Positions 48,661 to 59,889 of a DNA stretch of 64,000 nt are shown here, one piece after another. The DNA lies in assembly GCF_040115645.1 (NCBI RefSeq), contig NC_089541.1, positions 2,790,001 through 2,854,000 of the forward strand. The letters are read 5' to 3'. The position numbers and the translations under genes were made by a program. The notes beneath the pieces are model-generated. The model ran no database searches, was not told the origin of the DNA, and saw only the letters and a program-made list of their open reading frames with translations. The DNA comes from Euwallacea fornicatus. Its lineage: Eukaryota > Arthropoda > Insecta > Coleoptera > Curculionidae. How positions within the stretch are numbered: the first letter of the stretch is position 1; each line of letters begins with the position of its first letter.

Positions 48661-50774
48661 TTAAAATTAAAAATTGGCTTTGTTAGCTGTACGACAGAAA
48701 AAGTAATAATGGGGCCAGTCTAAGGAAAGAATAATACTGTATTTGGAGAAAGAAGGAAATCGTTCCAAGGGTCAGAAACTCGATCAGGGCAAGCTATAAT
48801 CGAGGAAGTTAAATAGGAGAGTTCACATAAAGCTCCACGTAAATATCAAAACCAATACACACAACTGCCACTTTGGGGAATTGCCTATAAAATTGATTAA
48901 AGCGCGTTTTGGGCAGTAAATGAGATAATTTCCTTAAACATAGTCCAAAATTCCCATTCACATGAGACAGCAAGTTTCAGCTCTATATGAGCTTTCGGGA
49001 TAGCTAAAGCTTATCTGTGCGTATTATGCACAACGGTAATAGGATATACGATTCTGAGGTTCATGACATTAACCTTGGGGACTTCAGTGTTAACCTGAAG
49101 TGATGGAATCGAGTAACGAGGAGCGACATTAAAATTAAAGGCCGTATTTTCTAGTTAAGCCAGTTAGGAGTCTCTGAGTTCGGAAATTGAACCGTTTTAC
49201 TACTATTTCGGGGTCTGGATTACCGAGGAAGGTCTCAGGAAAGATTAGATGTCTAGATAGATGAGCATTTATCATTTAAAGGGACAGTTGGTGGAAGTAA
49301 TAGAGAGAGGTGATTATATGGAGTCCGTTTGAATATTTTTAAATGGATTCAAATTCAGTTTGCATTCTTATGAAATATTTTAGATAAGAGTACATGAAGC
49401 ACTATATTTTTCCTTTCAGACAACTGCAAAATTGCGTGTCATTCCGGGCCACATTTCATTTTTGCCGAAATAAATCCGTTTAGGCAAACGTGTCTGTTAA
49501 GTTAGATAAAATTGCCAGGGACTTAAAACAAAACATGTTCGAGCAGAAAATACAATTTCTCTTTTTCTTGACGAGATAAGGTCCCAGACCTGAAATACGC
49601 GTCCGTTTTACAACAAAAAATGCAATTTGTTTACGAATGTGTCCAAATTCGTCTGCGATCCCCATAGCTTAAAAGGTTTGGTCTATAAAGTTTCTAGCTT
49701 TAGGATATAAAAGGGTTCATCAATTTAGGTAATTTAAAGTTATCATTTTCCATCAAGCTTGAGCTTTGACTCGTGTAAAAGCTCGTGCTGTTCGTTTTTA
49801 CTTTTAAATTTTAGGACCTCTAAACGAACCTCCAATAAAAGGCCGACGTGTCATTATTACAGGGTATAATTTACGATCCAATTTCCTCCGTTTTGGAAAG
49901 CTTTAAACTAACGCTTGCAAAATCTCTCCAATGTTTAGTACATTATCCTACCCAAGCTCTTACTTACAAAGGTTCGACGTTTTAGATACATAATACTCAT
50001 AATCCCGGAAACGTTTGGGCCTTGAAAGAAGAAAAGAGACCCTTTAACGTTAAACAAACAGAATGAAATTGACTTTACTTAATGGAATATGATGCCACTG
50101 ACATTGTTACTTTCGAACGACAGTATTTAGGCCTTAAAAGGTGTATTTCAGCTGAAAAGCAAAACGATGATGATTCCGGAGTCTACAGACTACAATTTTC
50201 CGATTTTCCAAGCATGAAAACTTTTATTCCAGTCGCCCATAACACTTCAAGCAACAACACAGAGAAGTTCGGCCATAAAGATTGCAATAAGAGATGAGAT
50301 TGGCCCCTTATGCAGTTGAATTCTATAGAACGAAAAAAGCAAAAAAAAAACATCGAGATGTTCTCGAATAATGATAATTGGTTTGTTTACGTAAACGAAC
50401 TCATTAATATTATTTGGATAGGAATCTGGGATCATGAGTTTGAAGAATTTCATGGGAAGCAGTTCGGTTTCCTCGCACAAATCTCTGGAGAGATGACGAC
50501 GTCATTGAAATTGTAGAATTTAAGACGCAAAATAAAGACGTACAGATGAATGACTTATTGGCTCCACTTTCGGTAGAATTAATGGCGCCAAATTGCGCAA
50601 CTGCAGTTAACGTGCGGACGCGCGATAATGTAAACACAAAATTCGTACTATAGAATCAAGCGGAAGGATGACGAACACAATCCTTGGAGACACACAAAAT
50701 AAAGTCAATGATAATAAAAAATAATCAAAAAATCCGCTTTCGCTGAAAAATTTTAATATCTCTGTTGATTATGA
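48661..50774. other. No gene seen
   Basis: Short frames near 49480 and 50082-50516 overlap on both strands and show no domain. Confidence 0.45.
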
Positions 50775-51665
50775 CTGTTGAAAAACCTCTTGGATGACTG
50801 GCAGTATATTCCTGAAATTGTTCCACAACCTCTTTGTCCCTGAAGCGTGACAATGAATTTATAATCACAAGTGTTCTACATATTTAGAATTTAACGATTA
50901 TTCAATTCGTAGGCAAAAAAATTCGTAAAAAAAAGAAGCTTCTAATAAAAGCGTTGTTACTATTAGATAATGCACGAGGTCGTCATCCAAAGCAACAGCT
51001 GAGGAGGAAGGATGGGTCAATTTTTTTCCTGCATATATCGCCCAGCGAAATTCCATTAATTCAACCCATGGACCAGAACGTAATAAGGCTCGCCAAACTA
51101 TACTACCGAAAATTTCAACTTTCGTCTGTCTTATCAAAGAATCCTGAAAACATACCTGAGGTTTTGGCACAGGTAGCATTACGAGAAGTTGTTTTAAATT
51201 TACATATGGCCTGGAATGCAGTTAACCCGCAAACCATTCAAAAATGTTGGAAGAATCTCTTTTGCACCAAAGACCAAGGTGAACATGATGATCCTTTAAG
51301 CGTAATTAGAGAAAAAATGCGTTCCAACGTTGACATTCTTATCAGTGCGTGATTGGATGTTCTTGGTCTATTGAAAATAAACATTGTTTGCACTCCAGCT
51401 GATATCAACTTAGGGAACGAAGATGAACTGACGAACGATGTTAATAGGGAGCCAGGTATGGACAGTGAGGACGATGAGGACGTTTCCATTGAAGTTTGAC
51501 ACGTAGTGGCTGATGCGCGAGCTACACATGGTTTCAATCAAGCCTTAGATTGGGCTGAAAGAAAAGGAGCATCATACACGGATAGTTTAGTTCTTCGTAA
51601 ATTACGGGTACAGGTATTGGAAGACAATGCTAAGCGCCAATTTACGGAGACTGAAGTTGCAATTT
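50775..51665 (+). pseudogene. Tigger/pogo (jerky-type) transposase pseudogene, C-terminal half
   Basis: Blocks of a DDE_1 transposase appear in order. TSWMTGSIFLKLFHNLFVPE begins at about 50790. LLLDNARGRHPK carries the second catalytic Asp. IPLIQPMDQNVIRLAKLYYR carries the third. LSSVLSKNPENIP and NLHMAWNAVNPQTIQKCW follow. The acidic C-terminal segment (GMDSEDDEDVSIE) and a last helical part (HGFNQALDWAERKGA, TDSLVLRKLR) end the match. Frameshifts and stops separate them. The N-terminal CENP-B-like DNA-binding domains and first catalytic Asp were not found. Confidence 0.8.
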
Positions 51666-52384
51666 ATTTTTCTTCTAATTTTAAAACATTAATCACTGTT
51701 AGAATATCTGTTCATTTTGTCACATATACATATGTACTGAACGTTTCTTTAATAAATCGTTTATTATTTAAATCTCGTTCGCCAATATGAACAACATTTC
51801 GTTTGAATTAGTTTACATTACCGAGTATCTGCTGTATTCATTGGCAAGAATTTTTGGCGCCAGTTTACTGGCACTTCGAAATTTAATTCATGCATGCGCA
51901 AACCCCGCTTTAATGACGACTTATCTCTACGCTGTTTTGACAATTCAACGATTTGTTTTAACCATCAACACCTCATCAACCTAGATATTTAAATAATTTT
52001 TCACGACACGACAAATTTACTTACAAAAATCAAATCGAAGTTTAGATATTTGTTATAGGTGTACACACACGAGTCAGTGATATTGCGAAATTTATTTCCG
52101 CCCGTTTATTAACCCCATTTGCATGTGCCTAATTAAATAACCAGGTTGCGTTCCATCCAAATCGCATTGTTGTCGGTCAACTTGGGAATAAACTACATGT
52201 AGTCATGCATGTAAATTGGGATTATACATAATGTTCGATTACGGTTGAAAAGCTGGCTGGATGGAATTCAAATTGAGTAGATTAATATTAATAAATTATC
52301 TGATTAAGACTAGAGTTAATTAGCTGAGCTGGTTTAAATGTGGCAATTTCTCGCGAAAGCTTCTTCAAATTAACTCTCTTTTAG
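51666..52384. other. No gene seen
   Basis: May include the right end of the Tigger-like element (not identified). From about 52080 it has lower A/T runs, ending in a pyrimidine-rich acceptor-like tract at 52370-52384. Confidence 0.4.
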
Positions 52385-53059
52385 CACACATATACCGACA
52401 CTAACGACCATCTCTGTGTTTACACCTGCAATTATTTCTCGCAACGATTGTTCTTAAAAACCATAAAAACCGCCTTTCGCCTTAACTGCTGCAATTTTGT
52501 GGAAAAAAACTTGTTTGATCGGACAAGATCTTTTATCGCGTGTCCCAATCAAAACATGTCGTCTACCGCATCTTCACAGCTGGAAAATTTATGTAACACA
52601 TTTTTATTGCTAAACATGGGCAATCAAGAAAAACTTTCTATAGGCCTCAAGTGCAACTTGATCTTTAACGAGGGTTGATTACAATGGGCGAATACCTTTA
52701 AAAGTAGGTTATCCGGTAAGATTGGCCTTTTAAAGCCAACAAAATCGCCTTCTGGGTTAACGAACTACATCACAGTTGTCCCGATCCCGACACTTTGTGC
52801 GAGATCGGATCACGGACTTGTCCTTGGAGGGACAAAGACCGAGGCAGCGTTTTCGGGACAAGCGACGAGTCCCGATGATAAATTGCCTCAAAATCCATCT
52901 TTTCTTGCTCCGCGGGAAAGCATATTGAGGAAAATGTCAACTTCTCATGTGCGTCGACAATTACGGTGTATTATAAATGATGCCGAAGGGGGCTCCGAGA
53001 AAAAATTAAGAGCTGCCCTTGTCCGAAAGGACTCTAAAAGGAGGAACGATCTAATTTAA
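52385..53059 (+). other. Unassigned open frame, 224 codons with a single TGA
   Basis: One + frame stays open from 52385 to the TAA at 53057-53059 except for one TGA at 52676-52678. The open stretch begins immediately after TAACTCTCTTTTAG, a good splice acceptor. A donor-like GGTAAGAT lies at 52716. The second half is GC-richer than its surroundings and has no Met until late (RKMSTSHVRRQLRCI), so it would be missed by a search that requires a start codon. No known domain was recognised; basic residues are common near the end (RKDSKRRNDLI). It could be an exon of a nested or antisense-free gene, a pseudogene with one nonsense change, or chance in GC-rich sequence. Confidence 0.3.
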
Positions 53060-54125
53060 TACAACTCAATTTTTCTTCGGATCATTCGGGTCGTCTTGCG
53101 AAGACCGCCGCCTTTTTTATGCTCCTGGTTTCAAAATCTGCATAATGTTCTAGACAAAATTTAGGTTTTATATATATATATATATGTATATATATATTCT
53201 CGGGTTTTTACTTTCAATCCAAGTTGAATGTTATCATATTAATAAGGGCCGAGCTAATGAGCTTAAAATCAGGGAAATTGAAGCAAAGAACTGCCGAAAA
53301 GATTAATAGTGAATACCGTGAGAAAAACATGAGGGATGAAAACTAAAAAGTATACCGAGCGTTTAGGGGAGCGATAATTTTGAATCTATATCGCCTTATC
53401 CATCTTAACACTGAGTCTCATCGTTTTTCAAATATGGGCCAAGGGGGTGGCGTCGGGAGGACAGAGTAGAGGCGACAAACAAGTCCCTTAAAAATGAAGG
53501 GTCCAAGTCTGGAAATGAAATTAATTAATAGTAATATTGTTTAAGTTAGAACTAGCGCTTTAAGTTTCAGCGTGATTAATACTTATTTAAATTTAATGTT
53601 GCTTATTTTCTTGTGATCGATATTTATTTTTATTTTTAGTTTCGTGAACTGTAATTTTGTCACAATTCATATATCATTTGAAAGAGGGTGCATGAGAGGA
53701 GTTTTTAAGACTATTTGAATTTCTTGAGCTAGCGCCGCGTTAAAGCAAATTTTGTTAAATATGACAGAATAAATTGGAACCAAAGTATTTTAACGCATTG
53801 ATTTGCCTACATAATTGTTCATAATACAATTTTTTAATTAATTTTTGTTCCACTATATCAATATGCACAATAAGAATGTTAAAACATTGTATTTCCGAAA
53901 ACGGAAAGCCTCTAATACTAAAAAATGAACCTAATTGTATCAACTGAATTATCTCGTACAAAAATCTATACAAACATCTTTGCAATTTCATATGACAAAA
54001 TATTGAAACAGAGTATTTAAATATTTTTCTAATGATGTATGGTTCTTGCGAAAATGAGGAGAGTTAGGTGTAGGGAACCCCAATGATATTTGATAGATAA
54101 GTAAATTTGACTGCTAACAGCAACA
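53060..54125. other. No gene seen
   Basis: Contains the TA microsatellite; otherwise AT-rich. Confidence 0.5.
53169..53198. repeat. TA microsatellite
   Basis: A run of about 30 bases of alternating T and A with one TG interruption. Confidence 0.9.
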
Positions 54126-54432
54126 CAACATACGGGGTGTCTCATTTAAATTAAAGAAATTATTATCAGTTAAAAGTTGTACAAATTTGGCGCTACTTTT
54201 AGAACACCCTGTACAATGTGCTGGCTTTTCAAAAATCGCTGAACAAAAATTATCTTGCATTTTCACAGAAACGGATATATTTCAAGAACCCCTAGAGTTA
54301 GATGTCATAAACCTTAAGCAAGCTTAATTTTATTTTAATGATTGAATTCAAATGTGATATAATATATAGGGGGTTCCATTTTAAAATAATGCAAATTTGA
54401 TCAATTACATGAGTTTGGAACACCCGGTATAC
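54126..54432. repeat. Two short inverted-end units ending in ACACCC
   Basis: One unit runs from GGGGTGTCTCATTTAAATT (about 54134) to AGAACACCCTGTAC (54211). A similar one runs from AGGGGGTTCCATTTTAAAAT (about 54366) to TGGAACACCCGGTATAC (54431). They start about 230 bases apart and look like remnants of ACAGGGTGT-type elements. Confidence 0.4.
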
Positions 54433-54677
54433 TTTGAATACAATTTTGAAATGTAGACCTAGTTTGTCTATATCTGCCGTAAAATTCACATCTTTATATT
54501 TTCGTGGTTTTGCTTATTGAAGTTTTTCGCGGTAGCACTTTATAACTCTATTTCTATTTTCCCCTAGTAACAAATTATTAGACTTACGAGCCATTTCAAA
54601 TAATAAATTCAGTTGTTCCCCAGTACCCCGAAGTTCATTATTAAACCTGCATTGTTTTTCTCATAAGATAAAATTTT

Positions 54678-54900
54678 CCTGAGACACCCGGACCGATCTT
54701 ATTGTGATCGGACACTGTGGGATTTGCCCCAGGCACTTACTCCCTAAAACACCTCTAGTTCCTCTTTGCATTCTCTTTCAAAACATTTTTTTTTACAAGG
54801 AAAACCTTTAAAAGACACCCGATCTAGTGTTCTGGTGGCCGGATAACGTGGGATTCACCGAAGCACCTACCCACTGAAAACCTCGGGATTCCTTTCTAAC
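54678..54900. repeat. Two-copy direct repeat, about 135-bp period
   Basis: The first copy starts TGAGACACCCGGACCGATCT and the second starts AAAGACACCCGATCTAGTGT. Both continue with TGGCCGGATAA- or TGATCGGACA-like, GTGGGATT, GCACCTAC or GCACTTAC, CTAAAACACCT or CTGAAAACCT, and ATTCCTTTCT- or GTTCCTCTTT-type blocks. The second copy stops at the Tc1-like element. Confidence 0.5.
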
Positions 54901-54901
54901 C

Positions 54902-55797
54902 TACACTATCGCTCATATGTAGAGCAACTTTTTAAATTCGATGTTTTTTTCTGTAACAATAAGAATTCGTACACGAATTGAAATGTTTAATCGTCGATTT
55001 AGTATGTTTCTAATTAAATTGTTCATTAATTGGTCTTCTGACCCAATAAATTCTGTCGAATTTGAACAGTTTAAGTTTACTTTCATCTGAGAATACGGGA
55101 CAGTTTTTCATTTTTTATGTGACCAGTTCACATGCTCTTTCGTAAAACGCAATCTAGCCCTTCTATTTTTTTTTAGATGAAAATCTTCTTTGCCCATTTT
55201 CTCCCATATAAACCGACACTTCTTAAACTTCGTTTTATAATCCTCTCTAATACTGAAACACATAACTCTTGTATGCGACTTGCACTCTTGAACAGATCTT
55301 AGATGGATAACATTTTTATTCTCCTGTCCATCACTTTACCACTTTTTCGTTTTCGGTCACACTTCGGAAGCTCATCTAGGGTCCCTCTATTTTTAAAGTT
55401 AAAAATCACATTTGATATTATTGATGTATTCAAATTTAAGTCTTTTGCAATTTTATACTACTTTTCATTACTTTAAATTTTTTCTAAGGTACATATTTTT
55501 TAACTGATGTGATAAATGAACGCCTCTTCGTACCTTGACATATTTTCAGTTAATATTGTGGCAGCAACGTCCGTGTCACATAATAATATAAATAAAAAAT
55601 TGGTTACTCTACATATGAATCGTACGAAAACTAAAGTAGTTTGAAAAAAAGAGCATAAAGAAAAGGTATTGAAAACATAATTGTACCTTCACAATATTTG
55701 GACAAAAAAGAGATATATATTATTAATTTAAAAAAAATTGTAAATCTGTTTATTTAAAATTTTTAATTAGTTGCTCCACATATGAGCAATAGTGTAC
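54902..55797 (-). mobile_element. Tc1-like element with internal deletion
   Basis: The left end TACACTATCGCTCATATGTA pairs with the inverse of the right end, TACACTATTGCTCATATGTG. The pairing continues through GAGCAACT and TTTAAA-like sequence, about 40 bp. The element is about 0.9 kb. The transposase gene inside is cut off after its first catalytic block, so the missing part is its C-terminal half. Confidence 0.8.
55015..55541 (-). pseudogene. Tc1-like transposase, N-terminal half only
   Basis: From ATG at 55541 (minus) the reading goes MSRYEEAF, a degraded helix-turn-helix (YKIAKDLNLNTSIISNV), NFKNRGTLDELPKCDRKRKS, LRSVGLYGRKWAKKIFI and FSDESKLKLFKFDRIYWVRR with the first catalytic Asp. 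It then runs into the terminal repeat. The blocks holding the second Asp and the Glu are absent. Several stops and small shifts are present. Confidence 0.75.
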
Positions 55798-57301
55798 ATA
55801 TATATGTCGACACGAAACTGTCCCCGAGGGATTAAAGAATCGGTGTTGGCAGAGGGCCTGATGTTATTGTATTTACTATTTTCCGCCCTGGTGGTAGTTC
55901 AATTTAAATTTTGTAAAAAAAAAACTTTCCCCCATTTACTTTATAATTATCCCTTTAATTAGGCAGATAATGCGTAAAGTAATTCCGTGCTCAACTAGCT
56001 ACAAGATGGGGGAAGACCTGAATTAACTTGAACTAACCTGAATTAATTTACTCAATTTGTCATTTGAATAAATCGATTCGGTGTAAGTAAAATCAGAGTC
56101 AAACATTTGCGAAATTTGTGTAAGTACAACAGTACAGCTGCGAAAGGATGTTCTACCGTCGGCGATATGGTCATTTCGGTTAAAGTTATTCAAAAATATG
56201 ACTTGAAGATCAAATATGCCAGGGTCCCACATTGTCCGCGAAATTCACAAAAAACTGTTCGAAACAGTCTTTTCCTTTCGAAGGGGAGTTGACGATAACC
56301 CGAAAATTAAAATAAATCATTACATCATTGAATTTTTTTGACTTATGATCGCCGCAAAATAAATTTACATTAAAGTTCTACTTGAGCACATACCGTATAA
56401 TTTCACAAAAGAGAATTAAATTTGCCTGAAGGAATTCTGCATGACATCTAAATTCATCCAAAACTTTTGGCAACGCTCATTTCTAATGAGGATTCAATTG
56501 ACTGCGAGAATTAGAGAAGTTGAAACTAATGGGAAAATAAAATTGAATAATTACAGTTACCATTTCGTCAAGATTCTGCTTTGGATAACGAGTGAATAGT
56601 TTCCCAAATTAATGCAAGATTATCGATTACTCCTCATGAATGGAAAGTACAGTGCTCGATTCGATTTAGGCCAATAATTAGCGGGTATATAAATCAAGTT
56701 TAAATGCTATTAGCATTTGCATTGATAATCCATGGATAATTCGACGTTCTAATTTTTGCCAGAGCGAAAAAATTCTGTTGAATTATTAGTGCCCATCCTC
56801 TTTTCGATTACGTTACCAAACTCCTCCTGTGCCCCAAATCTGCTCAAAACCACTATGTAATTATATTGCAAGGTACAGTTTCAATTAAGATTGTATCTGC
56901 GGCCCAAATGAGCAGAGGTATGTGTAAAACAATAAGACTGTTAAACACATTGAAAAGGGTCATTTGCCTAAATTCGCAGTTTAGTTAACGACGTTAGATT
57001 AAAAGCAATTAATTGTTGTCGGAGGATGAGAGGAAAGAAAACAAATCTATTAAAAATCTAGGCGAAAAAGATTGGCATTTAAAAAGATATATTATTGTAG
57101 TTTGCCAAGAAAAGCAGCATTCATTTTGTATAAGAAACTATCTGCTCTCGGAGAATTCTGGAAAGTTGACAGCAATGGATGATCTTTTCGGACTTAGAGA
57201 GTTATCATAGACAATCTCTTTCTATCAGATTTATTATTTAAGTTTCCTTAGTATAATCTATCTAGAAAATCTCTTCGAGTATCAAATTAAGGCACGCAGT
57301 A
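55798..57301. other. No gene seen
   Basis: AT-rich intron sequence with no supported feature. Confidence 0.5.
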
Positions 57302-57586
57302 ATGATGAATATGGACGCTATCAGATGTTCAATATCAAAAATCAAATCTTTCATTTTCAAGACAAAGGGGAATAAAGTGGAATTTATTGAAGTGATGACA
57401 AGTGACATGTGGCTCACGCTATTTTTGTCTATATTACTATTGTTGGTTTCAGCTGAGAGTTTCGTGTGGGGAATGGAAAAAAGTTTTCAGCTGTGTCGGC
57501 ACATGGACCATAAAGTTCCTTGCATGGAAGAACTTTCTCTATTGTTGTTTCCCGCTTCATCGAGATTAGGGAATTTTATTGTGTAA
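57302..57586 (+). CDS. Short ORF with signal-peptide-like segment, function unknown
   Basis: The frame has ATGs at 57302, 57305 and, most telling, at the Met of MTSDMWLTLFLSILLLLVSA. This gives a hydrophilic start, a strong hydrophobic core and a small-residue cleavage region. About 45 residues follow, with two Cys (QLCRHMDHKVPC) before a TAA. No domain was recognised. It lies 80 bases left of the large foldback element and 2.2 kb left of the LRR exon on the same strand. It could be a small secreted protein, a first exon, or chance. Confidence 0.25.
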   Translation: MMNMDAIRCSISKIKSFIFKTKGNKVEFIEVMTSDMWLTLFLSILLLLVSAESFVWGMEKSFQLCRHMDHKVPCMEELSLLLFPASSRLGNFIV

Positions 57587-57663
57587 CCCTTTCCAAAGAA
57601 TCCTTGAGAATTAGCCGCAAAACTACCATTTAACTACCTATAAAATCCGAAGGTGAACACACA

Positions 57664-58730
57664 TACAGGGCGTCTCGTATTAGTAGGCCGATCCGCTGGC
57701 CGCAGATCTCTTATGCGAAAATAATTTGATTTTCCTTATGGCATTTTTTTTGTTTGAGGTTTTATGCCCATTACACAGGGTGTTGACGTTAATAAAAAAA
57801 TTCTTTTGTTAATAACTTGGGTGTTTCTTAAAATATTGTAATGAAAATCTGCAGGGATGTATTTGTTCGATTAGGCGCACATTTCCTATGATTTGGGTAT
57901 AAAAATTTGGAAAAACAATAGGGAAAATCGGAATTCGCGTGCACTTTTGTCCTCCAACTTTTTTTGCGCGCGCCAATGGTGCATTTCTTTAATTATTCAA
58001 ATTAGCTGTTTCTTTATTTTTGTAAAATTTTGATTTACAGCTTACCTAAGAAGATGTTTCAGCTTATTGTCCCCCATACAATACGCGGCTTCCATTTTTT
58101 TATTTATGTCGAGAACATAGCTCTAAAACACTCATGATTGTCCTTGTAGTACTTGTGGTACGTTGCACTTATTAATGTATTGATTTTCCACTTAAAGAGC
58201 ATTCAGTTGTGTGTTAATACCCGGATGTTTATGAACAATTTGTAAAATTTCTTCTTCCTGGTGCGGTTAATTAACAAAATAAATAACGGAAGTCGCCTAT
58301 TGGGGGGCGATTAGCTAAAATATCTTTTTAAATAAGCTGCAAATCAGAATTTTACGTGAATCAATAAATCCAGATACAGAGACAACTAATTTGAATGACT
58401 AAACAAATGCACCATTGGCATCCGCAGAAAAAGTTGGAGGGAAAGGCGTGTAGACGACTCCCCAGTTTTCTCCATTGTTTCTCCAGTTTTTTCCTCAATC
58501 CATGGGAAACGTGCGCCTAATCGAATTATACATCAGTGCAAAATTCCATTAAAATGTTTTAAGAGACTTCCGAGATGTTAACAAAAGTAATTTTTTTTTA
58601 CTACTTCCAACGCCTTGTGCAAAGACCAAAAAGCATCAGAGAAAAAAGTGTCACACGGAAAGTCTAATTATTTTCGTACAAGGAGTCTCTGGTTAGGGGA
58701 TTGGCCTACTCATACGAGACACCCTGTATA
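57664..58730. mobile_element. Large foldback element, arms about 440 bp, ACAGGGTGT termini
   Basis: The left end TACAGGGCGTCTCGTATTAG pairs with the inverse of the right end, TACAGGGTGTCTCGTATGAG. Pairing continues through GTAGGCC, CGAAAATAATT, CGATTAGGCGCAC, GCCAATGGTGCATTT and CCCCC..CAATA..CG.CTTCC, reaching about 58110 on the left and about 58275 on the right. Only about 165 bp remain as loop. A transcript across it would form a hairpin of several hundred base pairs. No transposase coding sequence is present, so it is non-autonomous. Confidence 0.85.
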
Positions 58731-59817
58731 ATAAACCACGTGGAACAACTGCAAGCTTTTCTCTTAACGGCTTGTTTAATCTCGAATATTCCCAGATATC
58801 ATCTCGTAAGTTCTCCTAATTCCTTTTATTAAGACGTGGAGATATTATACACAGCAATTAAACTAGCGTTTATCGGCGTTTACAGCCATTTAATGAAGCT
58901 GTTAGTAAAACAACGTCTGGTGGAACTGAATTTATGTCTTCTGCCTAATTGCGAACTCACGCAGAATATGACCATAAAGACCATTTGTGTCTCAATTACG
59001 TTCGTGATTATAGCTTTGATGGTTTAGTTTTGAAGAGGTGAAATGTGTCAAAAATGCAACCTCGCATTTGGCACTTGTTTGCCGATCCTGCTTTGAAAAC
59101 TGTCGTTAAATTCAACGCGAAACGTCACGCGGCATTGTCACGTTGTCCCCAATTTCCTAAAGATTCATGTTAGAATTTTTGTGCCAATTGAAAACATACA
59201 CCTCTCCCGGAAATCATTAAACAACCTTGTTAAAGAGCGAGACTTTTTTCTCAACTTTCGGGAGATATAAAATGGAATTCACGATTATACAGGAGGCTCG
59301 TAAAAAAGACGTAGTGGCGTTTTTATTAAAACCCGAGTTCTTTTTATAGATTTTCTCGTCGGAATGGGCGTGTGCAAGAAAAGCAGCCGTTAATTTGACA
59401 AATCGCGTGATTTAAAATGGTATTTTCTTCGTGAATATATAGAAATGTAAGGCGCCGCGACGTGTTTTCCCGCGATTTTCGGTGATAAGAAAAACATAAA
59501 TACGACTTTTCAAGCTTAGATAAGAACGATTTTATTTATAGCTGGGCATAATTTGCTTAAAAGCCTAAAGCACGGAAACATGACGGAAGAAAAACTGAGA
59601 AACTGAGAGCACACTTTATATTTTCCAGTTCAATAACTCTCTTTTCATTTGCGAACACCGTTTCGATGCAGCTTCAGCGATTTGATATAAGCGTTTGATT
59701 GCATTCCACAAAAGGATAAACCGGCGTTTTTAGACATTCATTGGGCATTTTTTTCTCTATATTAGCTCCATACTGATTTGGAGACTAGTTGGAAATAATT
59801 TCTTCTTCTTTTTGCAG
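58731..59817. other. End of the large intron
   Basis: No supported exon. A good donor-like TCGTAAGTTC at about 58804 has no convincing exon in front of it. Confidence 0.45.
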
Positions 59818-59889
59818 GGATTTAACCAGCAACAACATAACAGAACTGAACGAGACATCTCTGGGGCATTACATGAACCTGGAAGAACT
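59818..59889 (+). CDS. LRR protein: 72-base exon encoding one leucine-rich repeat
   Basis: The exon is exactly 72 bases, between a strong pyrimidine-rich acceptor (tcttctttttgcag) and donor gtaagc. It starts and ends in phase 2. Together with TT from the previous exon it reads LDLTSNNITELNET and continues to NLEEL, one 24-residue repeat fitting LxLxxNxIxxL. Joined directly to the exon at 9721-9925 the reading passes from the LRR N-cap into repeat 1 without a break, which is what the family predicts. Other 72-base phase-2 exons could sit in between without changing the frame, so direct adjacency is inferred, not proven. NIT and NET are possible N-glycosylation sites. The function is extracellular ligand or protein binding by family analogy only. 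Confidence 0.85.

Noticed and set aside
58750..58803. LRR-like phrase SFSLNGLFNLEYSQISS before a good donor (gtaagt)
   Set aside because: There is no acceptor (a transposon border is directly upstream), the phase does not match the other LRR exons, and the length is not 72 bases.
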